Position numbers and translations under genes: made by a program. The notes beneath the pieces were generated by a model, which saw only the letters and a list, made by a program, of their open reading frames with translations, made no database searches and was not told the DNA's origin. From positions 1-64,000 of the forward strand of contig NZ_MAQA01000007.1 in the NCBI RefSeq assembly GCF_001692445.1: DNA of 64,000 nt. The letters are read 5' to 3'. Below are positions 1 to 9,036 of the stretch, piece after piece; position 1 is the stretch's first letter; each line of letters begins with the position of its first letter. Source of the DNA: Oerskovia enterophila. Its GTDB lineage: Bacteria; Actinomycetota; Actinomycetes; Actinomycetales; Cellulomonadaceae.

Positions 1-136
1 TGTCGAGCGCGGTGTTGGCGCCGGTCACGTAGGCCTGGTGGTGCTTGGAGTGGTGCAGCTCCATGATGCGGCCGGAGATGTGGGGCTCGAGTGCGCCGTA
101 GTCGTACGACAGCTCGGGAAGGGTGTACACAGCCAT
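1..136 (-). CDS. sodA: Superoxide dismutase (Mn/Fe), N-terminal part, cut by the window edge
   Basis: Only the first 45 codons are present. The visible N-terminus carries the [20 protein letters not shown] start and the [10 protein letters not shown] segment that opens Mn/Fe superoxide dismutases; the first metal-ligand His lies in this region. The enzyme converts superoxide to hydrogen peroxide and oxygen. An AGGAGG ribosome site lies just before the ATG at 136. The gene is downstream of qcrB on the same strand, separated by a hairpin terminator, so it is probably a separate transcript. Confidence 0.93.
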   Translation of the reverse strand, partial: MAVYTLPELSYDYGALEPHISGRIMELHHSKHHQAYVTGANTALD

Positions 137-241
137 GCCGGATTGCCTCCTGGATCGTGTGCCGCGCCGGAGAGGAGCGACATCTTTGACGAACGCGCTC
201 GAGAGCGGCAAATGCGATCGAACGCGACACCGGTGGAACGC

Positions 242-295
242 AGAAGACCCGTGAGATTGTTCCGGCCGCGGCCGAGACAGTCTCACGGGTCTTCT
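242..295 (-). terminator. Hairpin terminator after qcrB
   Basis: The arms 242-260 and 277-295 pair over 19 bases with one G-T mismatch; the outer 15 bp are perfect and the loop is GC-rich. The hairpin lies between the end of qcrB and the start of sodA, both on the minus strand, and would end the ctaE-qcrCAB transcript. Confidence 0.75.
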
Positions 296-316
296 GGTGC
301 TCCGCGGGGGAGCGGG

Positions 317-2035
317 TCAGTGCTTGGTGCTGCCGGCCCCGGTGTCGTCAGGGCTGACGATGTGGCTGCCGCCACCCACGGCCGACCCGGACTCGACGGC
401 GTGCGTCGTGTCCGCGGCGCCCAGGGCGTCGTGTTCTCCGTGCGAGTGCGATGCCGCGAGCTCGGACGGGGTCACGGGCTCGACCCGGTCCTCGTAGAAG
501 AACTGCGACAGGCGCTGGAGTCGACGGTCCTTCTTGTAGCGCTTGCGGCGGACACCGCGCGAGTCGGTCGCCGGGTCGATCTCGAGCGGGGCGTGGGCCG
601 TGTAGTTCACACGGAGCCAGCGCTCCTGCTCGTCGAGCGGACGGTGGACCTCGATGTACTCGCCGTGCGCGAAGCGCACGATGCGGCCGGTCTCGTGCCC
701 GTGCAGGACGAGCTCGCGGTCCTTGCGCTGGAGGCCGAGGCAGATGCGCTTGGTGATCCAGAAGGCGATCACCGGACCGACGAAGAGCAGGACTCGGAAG
801 ACCCAGGTGATCGCGTTGATCGACAGGTGGAAGTGCGTCGCGATGAGGTCGTTCGACCCGGCCAGGGCCAGGATGATGAACGCCGTCAGGAACGCGACAC
901 CGAGCCCGGTGCGGACCGGGACGTTGCGCGGGCGGTCGAGCACGTGGTGCTCGCGCTTGTCCTTGGTCACCGCGGCCTCGAGGAACGGGTAGACCGCGAG
1001 GAACGTGAACAGCAGGCCCGGGATCACGACCGCCGGGATGAGGATGTTGAGCGAGAGCGTGTAGCCCGCGATCACGTACTCGGTCTGCCCCGGCATGAGT
1101 CGTAGCGAACCCTCGAGGAAGAGCATGTACCAGTCGGGCTGTGCGCCCGCCGACACGGGGGAGGGGTCGTACGGCCCGTAGTTCCACACGTTGTTGATGG
1201 CCATCGTGGCGCCCATGGCGGCGATGACGCCGAACACCACGAAGAAGAAGCCACCGGCCTTGGCGACGTACACGGGGAAGAGCGGGAAGCCCACGACGTT
1301 GCCGTTGGTGCGGCCGCCACCCGGGTACTGCGTGTGCTTGTGCAGCACGACGAAGAACAGGTGGAGCGCGACGAGCGCCAGGATGAGGCCCGGGACCACG
1401 AGGATGTGGAGCGTGAAGAGCCTCGGGATGATGTGCTCGCCCGGGAACTCGCCACCGAAGATGAAGTAGGACATGTACGACCCGATGACCGGGATCGACT
1501 TGACCACGCCGTCGGTGATGCGCAGGCCGTTGCCGGACAGGACGTCGTCCGGGAGCGAGTAGCCCGTGAAGCCCGCGGCGAGCCCCATGATCATCAGGAG
1601 GAACCCGACCATCCAGTTGAGCTCGCGGGGCTTGCGGAACGCGCCGGTGAAGAACACGCGCATCATGTGGGTCACGATCGCGGCCATGAACAGCAGCGCC
1701 GACCAGTGGTGGATCTGGCGCATGAGCAGGCCGCCGCGCACCTCGAACGAGGTGTGCAGCGTCGAGGCGAAGGCCTCGGACATGAGCACGCCGTTCATGG
1801 TCGCCGGCTCACCGTGGTACGTGACCAGGCCCATGCTCGGCACGAAGAACATCGTCAGGAAGAATCCCGAGATGATCAGGACGACGAAGGAGTAGAGGGC
1901 GATCTCGCCCAGGAGGAACGACCAGTGGTCAGGGAAGACCTTCCGGGCGAACTCCTTCACGGCCCCGGCGATGCCGGTCCGCTGGTCCAGGTAGTCTGCG
2001 GTCGCTTCAGCGGGTCCCGCGGTGCTGGTGCTCAC
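317..2035 (-). CDS. qcrB: Cytochrome bc1 complex cytochrome b subunit
   Basis: Membrane-bound cytochrome b of the menaquinol:cytochrome c oxidoreductase, which in actinobacteria forms a supercomplex with the aa3 oxidase. The 572-residue product has eight or more hydrophobic segments. Candidate heme-ligating His residues are at about H110/H123 and H210/H225, and PDWY at about 300-303 is the quinol-site counterpart of PEWY. A long hydrophilic C-terminal tail (from about 430) is typical of the actinobacterial form. The start ATG overlaps the qcrA stop by 4 bases (ATGA), so the genes are translationally coupled; it is the last gene of ctaE-qcrC-qcrA-qcrB. Confidence 0.97.
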   Translation of the reverse strand: MSTSTAGPAEATADYLDQRTGIAGAVKEFARKVFPDHWSFLLGEIALYSFVVLIISGFFLTMFFVPSMGLVTYHGEPATMNGVLMSEAFASTLHTSFEVRGGLLMRQIHHWSALLFMAAIVTHMMRVFFTGAFRKPRELNWMVGFLLMIMGLAAGFTGYSLPDDVLSGNGLRITDGVVKSIPVIGSYMSYFIFGGEFPGEHIIPRLFTLHILVVPGLILALVALHLFFVVLHKHTQYPGGGRTNGNVVGFPLFPVYVAKAGGFFFVVFGVIAAMGATMAINNVWNYGPYDPSPVSAGAQPDWYMLFLEGSLRLMPGQTEYVIAGYTLSLNILIPAVVIPGLLFTFLAVYPFLEAAVTKDKREHHVLDRPRNVPVRTGLGVAFLTAFIILALAGSNDLIATHFHLSINAITWVFRVLLFVGPVIAFWITKRICLGLQRKDRELVLHGHETGRIVRFAHGEYIEVHRPLDEQERWLRVNYTAHAPLEIDPATDSRGVRRKRYKKDRRLQRLSQFFYEDRVEPVTPSELAASHSHGEHDALGAADTTHAVESGSAVGGGSHIVSPDDTGAGSTKH

Positions 2036-3063
2036 TTCAGGCGCTCCCAGTAGCTCGGTCCGACGGGCTCGTGGAAGTCGCTCTGCGCAACCAGGTAACC
2101 CTCGTCGTCAACGGTGATCGGCAGCTGCGGGAGCGGCCTCTTGGCCGGGCCGAAGACGACCTTGGCGCCGTCCGCGACGTCGAAGGTCGACTGGTGGCAC
2201 GGGCACAGCAGGTGGTGCGTCTGCTGCTCGTAGAGCGCGACGGGGCAGCCGACGTGGGTGCAGACCTTGGAGTACGCGACGATGCCGTCGTAGGACCAGT
2301 CCTTGCGGTCCGGGGCCTCCTTGAGGTCACGCGGGTCGAGGCGGACCATCAGGACGATCGCCTTGGCCTTCTCCGAGATCCACTCGTGGGAGTTGCGCAC
2401 CTCCTCGGGCACGTCCGGGATCACGTGGAAGGCGCTGCCGATCGTGACGTCCTCGGCCTTGATCGGGCGGCCCGACGGGTCGAGCGCGAGGCGCATCTTG
2501 GGCTTCCAGAGGGTGTGACGGAACTTGCTGACGTTCCAGTCTCCACCCACCTCTGCCACGAGGGGAACAGCGATCGCGAGGGGGAACAGCGCGAGGGCCG
2601 TCACGACCGCGCCCTTGAGCACGCCACGGCGGGCGATGCCCGAGTCCTCAGCGCCCTCGGTGAGGGCCTGCACGGCCTCGGCACGGACTGCGTCCGAGCT
2701 GCGCTGCGCGTGGCGCTCGTCGACGTGCTCGTGGTCCGACATGAGCGTCTTGGCCCAGTGCACGGCCGCGAGACCGATGCCGAGCAGCGCGAAGGCCAGG
2801 CCGAGCCCGATGATGAGGTTCGCCATACGGATGCCCGCGATGGAGGTGTCCTCCGGCAGGGCGAAGAAGGCGACCAGCATGCCGATGGTGCCGATGATCG
2901 AGATCGTGAAGAGGATCACGACCTGCATCTCGGCACGCTTGGCGGCCTGGGGGTCACGGTCTGCCATCCGGCTCTTGTGAGCCGGGATACCCGGATCCTG
3001 GAAGCGGTCGAGCTCCTGCCCGCCCTGCTTCGTCAGGTCCGTCGAGTTCTGGTTGTCGCTCAC
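2032..3063 (-). CDS. qcrA: Cytochrome bc1 complex Rieske iron-sulfur subunit
   Basis: Rieske [2Fe-2S] protein that moves electrons from menaquinol to the diheme cytochrome c. The cluster motifs CTHVGC (about 268-273) and CPCH (about 287-290) are intact. Three hydrophobic segments precede the Rieske domain, the actinobacterial arrangement, rather than the single anchor of mitochondria. I chose the GTG at 3063 (VSDNQNS) because it overlaps the qcrC stop by GTGA, the same coupling as at qcrA/qcrB; this gives 343 residues. The reading frame is open further upstream, but that lies inside qcrC. Confidence 0.95.
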   Translation of the reverse strand: MSDNQNSTDLTKQGGQELDRFQDPGIPAHKSRMADRDPQAAKRAEMQVVILFTISIIGTIGMLVAFFALPEDTSIAGIRMANLIIGLGLAFALLGIGLAAVHWAKTLMSDHEHVDERHAQRSSDAVRAEAVQALTEGAEDSGIARRGVLKGAVVTALALFPLAIAVPLVAEVGGDWNVSKFRHTLWKPKMRLALDPSGRPIKAEDVTIGSAFHVIPDVPEEVRNSHEWISEKAKAIVLMVRLDPRDLKEAPDRKDWSYDGIVAYSKVCTHVGCPVALYEQQTHHLLCPCHQSTFDVADGAKVVFGPAKRPLPQLPITVDDEGYLVAQSDFHEPVGPSYWERLK

Positions 3064-3839
3064 GACGACTTCGCTCCGATCCACACAGCGGCGCCGATCA
3101 GCAGGCCGAGCCCGACGATCCACGCCCAGAGGCCCTCGCTGACGGGGCCGAGAGAGCCGAGGTCAAGTCCACCGGCAGAACCCTGGCGCTGGTCGACGAG
3201 GAACGCGATGACGTCGCGCTTCTCGTCGGGCGTGATGTTCATGTCGTTGAAGACCGGCATGGACTGCGGGCCGGTCAGCATGGCCTGGTAGATGTTGCGC
3301 TCGGAGGTGTCCCACAGCGCAGGGGCGAACTTGCCCTCCGAGAGAGCACCGCCCGCGCCGACGGCGTTGTGGCACATCGCGCAGTTGGTGCGGAAGACGG
3401 CCGCGCCGTTCGCGGGGTCGCCGAGCGAGGCGTCGATCTGCTCGGCGGTCGGGATCGCCGGGCCGGCGCCCAGGGACGCGATGTACGCAGCGAGCTGCGC
3501 AGTCTGCTCGTCGTCGAACTGGCGCGGCTTCTGGATGGCCTGAGGGCCCTCCATCTGCATGGGCATACGACCGGTCGACACCTGGAAGTCGACAGCGGCC
3601 GCACCGACGCCGACGAGGGACGGAACGGTGTCCGAGCCCTCCGCGTTCGGGCCGTGGCAGGTGGCGCAGTTCGCCTGGAAAAGCTTCTGGCCAGTCTCGA
3701 TGTCCTCAGTGCTGGCGGTGTCAGCGCTGGCTGGACTCGGGGCAAAGGCGGCGTAGACGCCGCCGGTGACCAGCAGCGCCAGCAGCAGCAGCACGACCGG
3801 AGCGAAGCGGTGGTGTCTGCGGGCGGCGAGTGCCTTCAC
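3060..3839 (-). CDS. qcrC: Diheme cytochrome c subunit of the bc1 complex
   Basis: Membrane-anchored cytochrome c passing electrons from the Rieske centre to the aa3 oxidase. Two heme attachment motifs are visible, CATCH and CAMCH, one in each half of the protein. There is an N-terminal hydrophobic signal/anchor (VVLLLLALLVTGGVYAAF) and a C-terminal membrane helix (LLIGAAVWIG). The GTG at 3839 (VKALAARR) is preferred over the ATG at 3860 because GAGGA lies at the right distance and family members begin this way; this gives 259 residues. Confidence 0.95.
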   Translation of the reverse strand: MKALAARRHHRFAPVVLLLLALLVTGGVYAAFAPSPASADTASTEDIETGQKLFQANCATCHGPNAEGSDTVPSLVGVGAAAVDFQVSTGRMPMQMEGPQAIQKPRQFDDEQTAQLAAYIASLGAGPAIPTAEQIDASLGDPANGAAVFRTNCAMCHNAVGAGGALSEGKFAPALWDTSERNIYQAMLTGPQSMPVFNDMNITPDEKRDVIAFLVDQRQGSAGGLDLGSLGPVSEGLWAWIVGLGLLIGAAVWIGAKSS

Positions 3840-3920
3840 GAAATGATCCTCGTCTCGCAAGTGGGGGGTGCAGGGGGCAGGTGTGGTTGTCCGGGCATCG
3901 GTGCCGCGGGCGTCACCGCG

Positions 3921-4601
3921 TCAACGAAGGATGTAGATCACGAAGAACAGCGCGATCCACACGACGTCGACGAAGTGCCAGTAGTAGGACGTCACGATGC
4001 CGGTCGTGGCCTCGTGGTGCCCGAAGTTCTTGGCGGAGAAGGACCGGCCGAGAAGGAACAGGAAGGCGATCAGACCACCGACGACGTGGATGCCGTGGAA
4101 GCCCGTGGCCATGAAGAAGACCGAGCCGTAGGGGTGCGACGAGATGGTCAGTCCCTCGTGCACGAGCTCGGCGTACTCGTAGATCTGACCACCGATGAAG
4201 AACGAACCCATGATGTACGTGAGCGTGATCCACTCGTTCATCCCCCACCGGTTGACCTGGAAGATCGATCCGGTGCGGACGGGCTGGAAGCGCTCCGCCG
4301 CGAGGACTCCGAGCTGGCAGGTCACGGAGGACAGGACCAGCACCGACGTGTTGATCACGGCGAAGGGGATGTTGAGCTTCTCGGTCTGAGAAGCCCACTC
4401 CTCTGCCGGGATCACCGAGCGTGCGGTGAAGTACATAGCGAACAGTCCAGCGAAGAACATGAGCTCGCTGGCCAGCCACACGATCGTCCCGACCGAAACT
4501 GGGTTCGGTCGGTTGACGCTCACGTGCTGGTGGGCGTGGGGGGCAGCCGTTGCGGTCGACACACCAGCCATTATGGCCGACGTCGGAGCGATTTGGGCCA
4601 T
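3921..4601 (-). CDS. ctaE: Cytochrome c oxidase subunit III
   Basis: Subunit III of the aa3-type terminal oxidase, an integral membrane protein of about 226 residues with five to seven helices. Recognisable segments are the [20 protein letters not shown] helix, the [10 protein letters not shown] motif, and a C-terminal [15 protein letters not shown] helix typical of the family. It is the first gene of ctaE-qcrC-qcrA-qcrB. The start is uncertain: ATG at 4601 and ATG at 4571 are both possible, neither has a clear ribosome site, and the frame is open upstream to 4694. Confidence 0.93.
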   Translation of the reverse strand: MAQIAPTSAIMAGVSTATAAPHAHQHVSVNRPNPVSVGTIVWLASELMFFAGLFAMYFTARSVIPAEEWASQTEKLNIPFAVINTSVLVLSSVTCQLGVLAAERFQPVRTGSIFQVNRWGMNEWITLTYIMGSFFIGGQIYEYAELVHEGLTISSHPYGSVFFMATGFHGIHVVGGLIAFLFLLGRSFSAKNFGHHEATTGIVTSYYWHFVDVVWIALFFVIYILR

Positions 4602-4694
4602 CGAACCGGGGGGTGGCGCGCGGCGAATCTCACAAAGTCTCCAGATCTCCCCACCAAGCCCTGCACTTCGTGACGGATCGCGTTGAAGTGCCAT

Positions 4695-5060
4695 GAAAGG
4701 GCGTCATTCCGGGCGTTCTGCGAAGAGTGCGGCCCAGGGTATTTCCTGACGGTGCGCTGGGAATTGCCATGAAACGACGACAATGACCGGCGCTCCCGAC
4801 GGCACGCGAGGCGCCTCGACGGTCGTCTCGCCCTCGCGACGATGCCGGTCGCGGGCGCTGCCCTGTCCGGTGGGCGGACGTGGGACGGCCGCGGCCGGTG
4901 CGGGGGGTGCCGTGGCGGGACCCGACGTGCCAAGATGCCGGGGAGCGCTGTGCCCGTCGAGCAGGTGCCGGTCGGCGACCGTGCACCGCGGGCGTGGTGC
5001 CACCAGACCCGGCCGGCACCGGTCGGGACCACGTGAGACCCGAACGAGATGGAGGCGACG
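4695..5060. other. Divergent intergenic region, no gene recognised
   Basis: This separates the leftward ctaE operon from the rightward receiver-trpD pair and presumably holds both promoters. Short open frames exist on both strands but have no ribosome sites and Arg/Pro-rich, non-protein-like translations. Nothing else is recognised except the GGAGG at 5051-5055 that sets the next start. Confidence 0.5.
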
Positions 5061-5534
5061 ATGACGTCGACCACGAGCGGCACGACGACCACGTCCCCCG
5101 GCAGCGCGCTGTCGGCCCAGGGGACGGCCGTCGAGCCGACCACCGCGCCCCGTGAGGCGCGCGCTCCCCGCATCCTGCTCTACAGCGACGACGCGACCGT
5201 CCGCGAGCAGGTCCGGATGGCGGTCGGGCGTCGGGTCCGGGTCGGTGCTCCTGACATCGTCTGGAAGGAGGTCGCGACCGCTCCTGCGGTCGTCGCCGCG
5301 GCCGACGCGGGCGGCTGGGACCTCCTCGTGCTCGACGGCGAGGCCGACAAGGCCGGGGGCATGGGGCTGTCCCGTCAGCTCAAGAACGAGATCTACGAGT
5401 GCCCTCCCGTTCTGGTCCTCACGGGCAGGCCCCAGGACGGTTGGCTAGCATCGTGGTCGCTCGCCGACGATGCCGTTCCTCGGCCCTTCGACGCGATCGA
5501 GCTGCAGCGGGCGATCGTCTCGCTGATCGAATGA
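5061..5534 (+). CDS. Receiver-like (response regulator-type) protein with altered switch residue
   Basis: A 157-residue protein made of an unstructured Ser/Thr-rich N-terminus and one receiver-type domain, with no DNA-binding output domain. Acidic-pocket residues (YSDDA), the probable phospho-acceptor Asp (LVLDGEA) and the switch Thr (LTGRP) are visible. The conserved Lys of the KPF motif is replaced, the motif reading PRPF. It is likely a pseudo-receiver or a weakly phosphorylated one. The start ATG is fixed by GGAGG at 5051. It lies 20 bases before trpD and may be co-transcribed with it. Function unknown. Confidence 0.75.
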   Translation: MTSTTSGTTTTSPGSALSAQGTAVEPTTAPREARAPRILLYSDDATVREQVRMAVGRRVRVGAPDIVWKEVATAPAVVAAADAGGWDLLVLDGEADKAGGMGLSRQLKNEIYECPPVLVLTGRPQDGWLASWSLADDAVPRPFDAIELQRAIVSLIE

Positions 5535-5554
5535 CCTCATGAAGGGCAGGTCCT

Positions 5555-6676
5555 GTGACCACGACCCCGGGCAACCCGGCACACGCTTCCTCCGACCCCA
5601 CGCCGACGGCCACCGTCCTGGTGTCCGAGCAGCCGGAGCCGACGTGGCCCGGGCTCCTCACGGAGCTCATCGCCGGCCATGACCTGAGCGCCGCGCAGAC
5701 CGCATGGGCCATGGACAGGGTGATGACGGGCGAGGTCAGCCCCGTCCGCCTCGGAGCGTTCCTGATCGCTCTGCGGTCCAAGGGCGAGACGGTCGGTGAG
5801 CTGCGGGGCCTCGCGGACTCGATGCTCGCGCACGCCACGCGTTTCCAGGTCGCGGGCCCCTCGGTCGACATCGTGGGGACGGGGGGCGATCGTGCGCACA
5901 CGGTCAACGTCTCGACGATGGCCGCCGTGGTCATCGCCGGGACCGGGGTGCGCGTCGTCAAGCACGGCAACCGTGCCGCGTCGTCCTCGTCGGGGTCGGC
6001 GGACGTGCTCGAGGTCCTGGGCATCCGGCTGGACCAGGCACCCGAGCGCGTGGCCCAGATCGTCGACGAGGTCGGCATCACGTTCTGCTTCGCGCAGGTC
6101 TTCCACCCCTCGTTCCGGCACTCGGCGGTCGCTCGCAAGGAGCTCGGCGTACCGACCGCCTTCAACTTCCTGGGGCCGCTCACGAACCCGGCGCAGCCTC
6201 GCGCCGCCGCGATCGGGGTGGCCGACGAGCGCATGGCGCCGCTCGTCGCGGGGGTCTTCGCGTCCCGTGGTGCGTCGGCGATTGTCTTCCGCGGCGACGA
6301 CGGCCTCGACGAGCTGGCGTCGACGGGCACCTCGACGATCTGGGAGGTGCGCGACGGGGCGGTGACCGTCCACTCGCTCGACGCGGCCCGCGACCTCGGT
6401 CTCCAGCGGATCACGGTCGAGGACCTGCGCGGGGCCGACGCGGTGTTCAACGCCGAGGTCGCCCGGCGCGTCTTCGCGGGCGACCCGGGCCCCGCGCGAG
6501 AGACGGTCCTGCTCAACGCAGCAGCCGCGCTCGTGGCGGACGCGAGCCTGCCGGGGACCGGGGAGGGAACCCTCGTCGAGCGCCTCGCGGCCGGCATGCA
6601 GCACGCCGCCACGAGCATCGACTCGGGGGCGGCCGCGGCCGCTCTCGACCGCTGGGTCGCCGCGTCGTCGCGCTGA
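5555..6676 (+). CDS. trpD: Anthranilate phosphoribosyltransferase
   Basis: Second step of tryptophan synthesis: transfers phosphoribose from PRPP to anthranilate. The 373-residue protein has the PRPP-binding GTGGD loop, the [15 protein letters not shown] segment and the [21 protein letters not shown] motif. The GTG start follows a purine-rich AAGGGCAGG. It stands alone, not in a trp operon, as is usual for the actinobacterial trpD beside the cytochrome bc1 genes. A 14-bp perfect hairpin follows. Confidence 0.96.
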   Translation: MTTTPGNPAHASSDPTPTATVLVSEQPEPTWPGLLTELIAGHDLSAAQTAWAMDRVMTGEVSPVRLGAFLIALRSKGETVGELRGLADSMLAHATRFQVAGPSVDIVGTGGDRAHTVNVSTMAAVVIAGTGVRVVKHGNRAASSSSGSADVLEVLGIRLDQAPERVAQIVDEVGITFCFAQVFHPSFRHSAVARKELGVPTAFNFLGPLTNPAQPRAAAIGVADERMAPLVAGVFASRGASAIVFRGDDGLDELASTGTSTIWEVRDGAVTVHSLDAARDLGLQRITVEDLRGADAVFNAEVARRVFAGDPGPARETVLLNAAAALVADASLPGTGEGTLVERLAAGMQHAATSIDSGAAAAALDRWVAASSR

Positions 6677-6682
6677 CACGTA

Positions 6683-6716
6683 CCGGTGGGGCGGCCTGCG
6701 AGGGCCGCCCCACCGG
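6683..6716. terminator. Bidirectional hairpin terminator between trpD and the RAM gene
   Basis: Arms 6683-6696 and 6703-6716 are a perfect 14-bp inverted repeat with a 6-base loop, seven bases after the trpD stop. It lies between convergent genes, so it probably serves both strands. There is no long T run, as is common for terminators in this genome. Confidence 0.75.
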
Positions 6717-6812
6717 GGTTCCAGCGGTTCGTCAGGACCGGAGCTGCCTGTGCGGCGCCGCGCGCCGGCTCGTGGTGCGGCGCCCTGCCCGGTCCGCCTC
6801 GACCTGCGCGGG

Positions 6813-7094
6813 TCAGTCGTCCAGGCCGAGGGCGAACGCCTGCTCGAGGTCCACGTCGGAGTACGCGCGGAACGCGATGAACGTCTCGGTGCGCAGCACG
6901 CCGTGCACCTTGCTGATCTTGTCGGCGATCACGTCGGCGAGGTCGTCGTGCTCGTTGACGCGCACCATCGCGACGAGGTCCGCCTTGCCGGTCACCGAGT
7001 AGACCTCGCTGACACCCTTGAGCGAGGCGACGTGCGAGGCGACCTCCGGGATGAGGTTCGGTTCGGTGTCGATCAGCACGATCGCGGTCAGCAT
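6813..7094 (-). CDS. Lrp/AsnC-type ligand-binding (RAM) domain protein
   Basis: A 93-residue protein consisting only of the RAM ligand-binding domain of Lrp/AsnC regulators (AIVLIDTEPNLIPEVA at the start, VHGVLRTETFIAFR near the end). The DNA-binding helix-turn-helix is absent, so it cannot bind DNA alone. Stand-alone RAM proteins are known as amino-acid sensors or partners of full-length Lrp proteins. Its ATG overlaps the end of the upstream exonuclease gene by 7 bases, so the two are co-translated. Confidence 0.85.
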   Translation of the reverse strand: MLTAIVLIDTEPNLIPEVASHVASLKGVSEVYSVTGKADLVAMVRVNEHDDLADVIADKISKVHGVLRTETFIAFRAYSDVDLEQAFALGLDD

Positions 7095-8965
7095 GGGTCC
7101 TCCGTCGGGTCCGTGGCACGTGGTTCGCCGGTCGGGGAACCGCTGCCCAATCTAGCCCTGCCGTGGTGGGCGACGCGCTGCGCGGTGCGGGTGCCGTCCG
7201 CGAAGGCGCGGGCCGAGCGGACGGGCCACGCGAGCGGGTGGCTGACGTCGACGAGCCGGACCCCTGGCTGCTCGAGCCATCCCAGGACCAGGTCGGCCTC
7301 GTGGGGGTGGCACGCGGGCGCGGGCGCCACGGGGGCCGGGACGTCCTCGGCTGTCGCGACGAGCGCGTCGATCGTCGGCCAGGGGTCGGCGCCGGAGGGG
7401 GAGAGGCCCGTGGCGGCGAGCCGCGCGTGCCGCACGACCACGATCTCCCAGCGGGAGCCCTCGACGGGGCGGGCAGCGACGAGCTGGGCGCACGCCGCGA
7501 GCGGGTGGAGCCGTTGGGCGCGCCCGGCGCCCAGGAGGAAGGCCTCGAGCCGGGAGGTGACGTCGGCGGCCTGCTCGTAGCGCTCGGTCGCGGCGAGCTC
7601 GGCGATGCGCGCGGTCAGGTGCTCGACGACGTCGGCCGGGTCGGTGAGCATGGTCGCCCGTGCGCGCCCCGCCACGGCCGGGTAGCCCTGCGGCTCCTGC
7701 GCGGTGGTGCACGGAGCGCCGCAGCGTCCCATCTCGGCGAGGGCGCACGCGCTCGCCCCCCGGGCGGGCAGCAGCGGGAGCCGCGAGGTGCACTGGCGCA
7801 CGGGGAGGGCGTCGTGCAGGGCGTCGATCGCGAGCTGTGCCTGGCGCCGCGACGAGTACGGACCGATGTGCGCGGCGTCCGCGCGCACGTCCTGGACGAT
7901 CGACAGGCGGGGGTGGTGCTCGCTCGTCAGACGGACCCAGCTCATGCGTTCGGGGAACTTGGACCGACGGTTGTAGCGCGGCGAGTGCTCGGCGATCAGC
8001 CGGAGCTCGCGCACCTGGGCCTCGAGCACCGTGGCGCACTCGACCGGCGTGACGGCGTGGGCGATCCGGACCATCTCGGTCATGCGGCCACGCTTCTCCG
8101 CGGCCGTGAAGTAGCTGCGCACCCGGCGCCTGATCGACGTCGAGGTGCCCACGTAGAGGACCTCCTCGCCGGGACCACGGAACATGTAGACACCCGGCCC
8201 GTCGGGAAGTCCGTCGGCGAGCGTGCGCTTGCGCCGGACGTCGGCCGGGACGGGGTCGGTCGCGGTCGCGAGGTCCTCGAGGTGCGTGACCCCGAACGGC
8301 GCCATGCGTTCGAGCAGCGCGTGCAGCACGTCGACCGTCGCGCGCGCGTCGGCCAGCGCGCGGTGCTCGGGGGTCACGGTCGCGTGGAAGAGCGCGGCCA
8401 GGGTCGAGAGCTTGTGGTTGGGGGCCTCGTCGCGGGTCACGACGCGTCGTGCGAGCGGCACGGTGTCGAGGACCTGGTTGCCCGGCCACTCGTAGCCCGC
8501 GTCCCGGGCGGCGGCCTTGAGGAAGCCGATGTCGAACGGCGCGTTGTGCGCGACGAGCACCGAGCCGCGGGAGAACTCCAGGAAGCTGGGCAGCACGGCC
8601 TCGATGGGTGGGGCGGTCGCGACCATCCCCGTGGTGATCCCCGTGAGGCGCGCGATGAACGCGGGGACCGGGGTGCCCGGGTTGACGAGGGTCTGGAACT
8701 CGCCGAGCACCTCGCCGCCGCGGACCTTGACCGCGCCGATCTCCGTGATCCCGGCCGAGGCGGGCGAGCCGCCCGTCGTCTCGAGGTCCACGACCACGAA
8801 GGTCACGTCCTGCAGGGGCGTACCGAGCTCGTCGAGCCCGAGCTGGACCGGAGCGGCTCCCTCGACCGCCGTGGGCGTGAAGGCCTGGACCGAGAGCAAC
8901 CGGGGCCCGCCCGGCGCGGGTGGTCGGTGTGGTGCGTCCCGGGTGGGGACGGTCGTGGACGACAT
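7088..8965 (-). CDS. DEDDh 3'-5' exonuclease fused to a GIY-YIG (UvrC-like) nuclease domain
   Basis: A 625-residue two-domain nuclease, known in actinobacteria as a DnaQ-UvrC fusion. The N-terminal DEDDh domain resembles the proofreading subunit of DNA polymerase III: motif I DLETTG at about 60-65, motif II VAHNAPFDIGF and motif III HRALADARATVDVL. A GIY-YIG domain follows at about 255-340 (GVYMF...VLYVGTS), then a UvrC/Cho-like tail. The start ATG at 8965 is preceded by TACCTT six bases away, fitting a leaderless mRNA. A repair role is inferred from the domains. Confidence 0.92.
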   Translation of the reverse strand: MSSTTVPTRDAPHRPPAPGGPRLLSVQAFTPTAVEGAAPVQLGLDELGTPLQDVTFVVVDLETTGGSPASAGITEIGAVKVRGGEVLGEFQTLVNPGTPVPAFIARLTGITTGMVATAPPIEAVLPSFLEFSRGSVLVAHNAPFDIGFLKAAARDAGYEWPGNQVLDTVPLARRVVTRDEAPNHKLSTLAALFHATVTPEHRALADARATVDVLHALLERMAPFGVTHLEDLATATDPVPADVRRKRTLADGLPDGPGVYMFRGPGEEVLYVGTSTSIRRRVRSYFTAAEKRGRMTEMVRIAHAVTPVECATVLEAQVRELRLIAEHSPRYNRRSKFPERMSWVRLTSEHHPRLSIVQDVRADAAHIGPYSSRRQAQLAIDALHDALPVRQCTSRLPLLPARGASACALAEMGRCGAPCTTAQEPQGYPAVAGRARATMLTDPADVVEHLTARIAELAATERYEQAADVTSRLEAFLLGAGRAQRLHPLAACAQLVAARPVEGSRWEIVVVRHARLAATGLSPSGADPWPTIDALVATAEDVPAPVAPAPACHPHEADLVLGWLEQPGVRLVDVSHPLAWPVRSARAFADGTRTAQRVAHHGRARLGSGSPTGEPRATDPTEDPC

Positions 8966-9036
8966 GGGGCGAAGGTAGCCGCGGGCACTGACACGCCGTC
9001 CGCGCGATGCGTGATCGCTGCCCGTAGTGTGGACCC

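Noticed and set aside
38-1105. Long open frame on the plus strand opposite qcrB
   Set aside because: It is the mirror of the qcrB coding strand; the translation is Arg/Asp/Val-rich and has no family features. The same holds for many long frames opposite fadD, metH, parC, parE and the GNAT/synthetase gene.
4695-5060. Short open frames between ctaE and the receiver gene
   Set aside because: Several overlap on both strands with Arg/Pro/Gly-rich products, no ribosome sites and no leaderless-type promoter.
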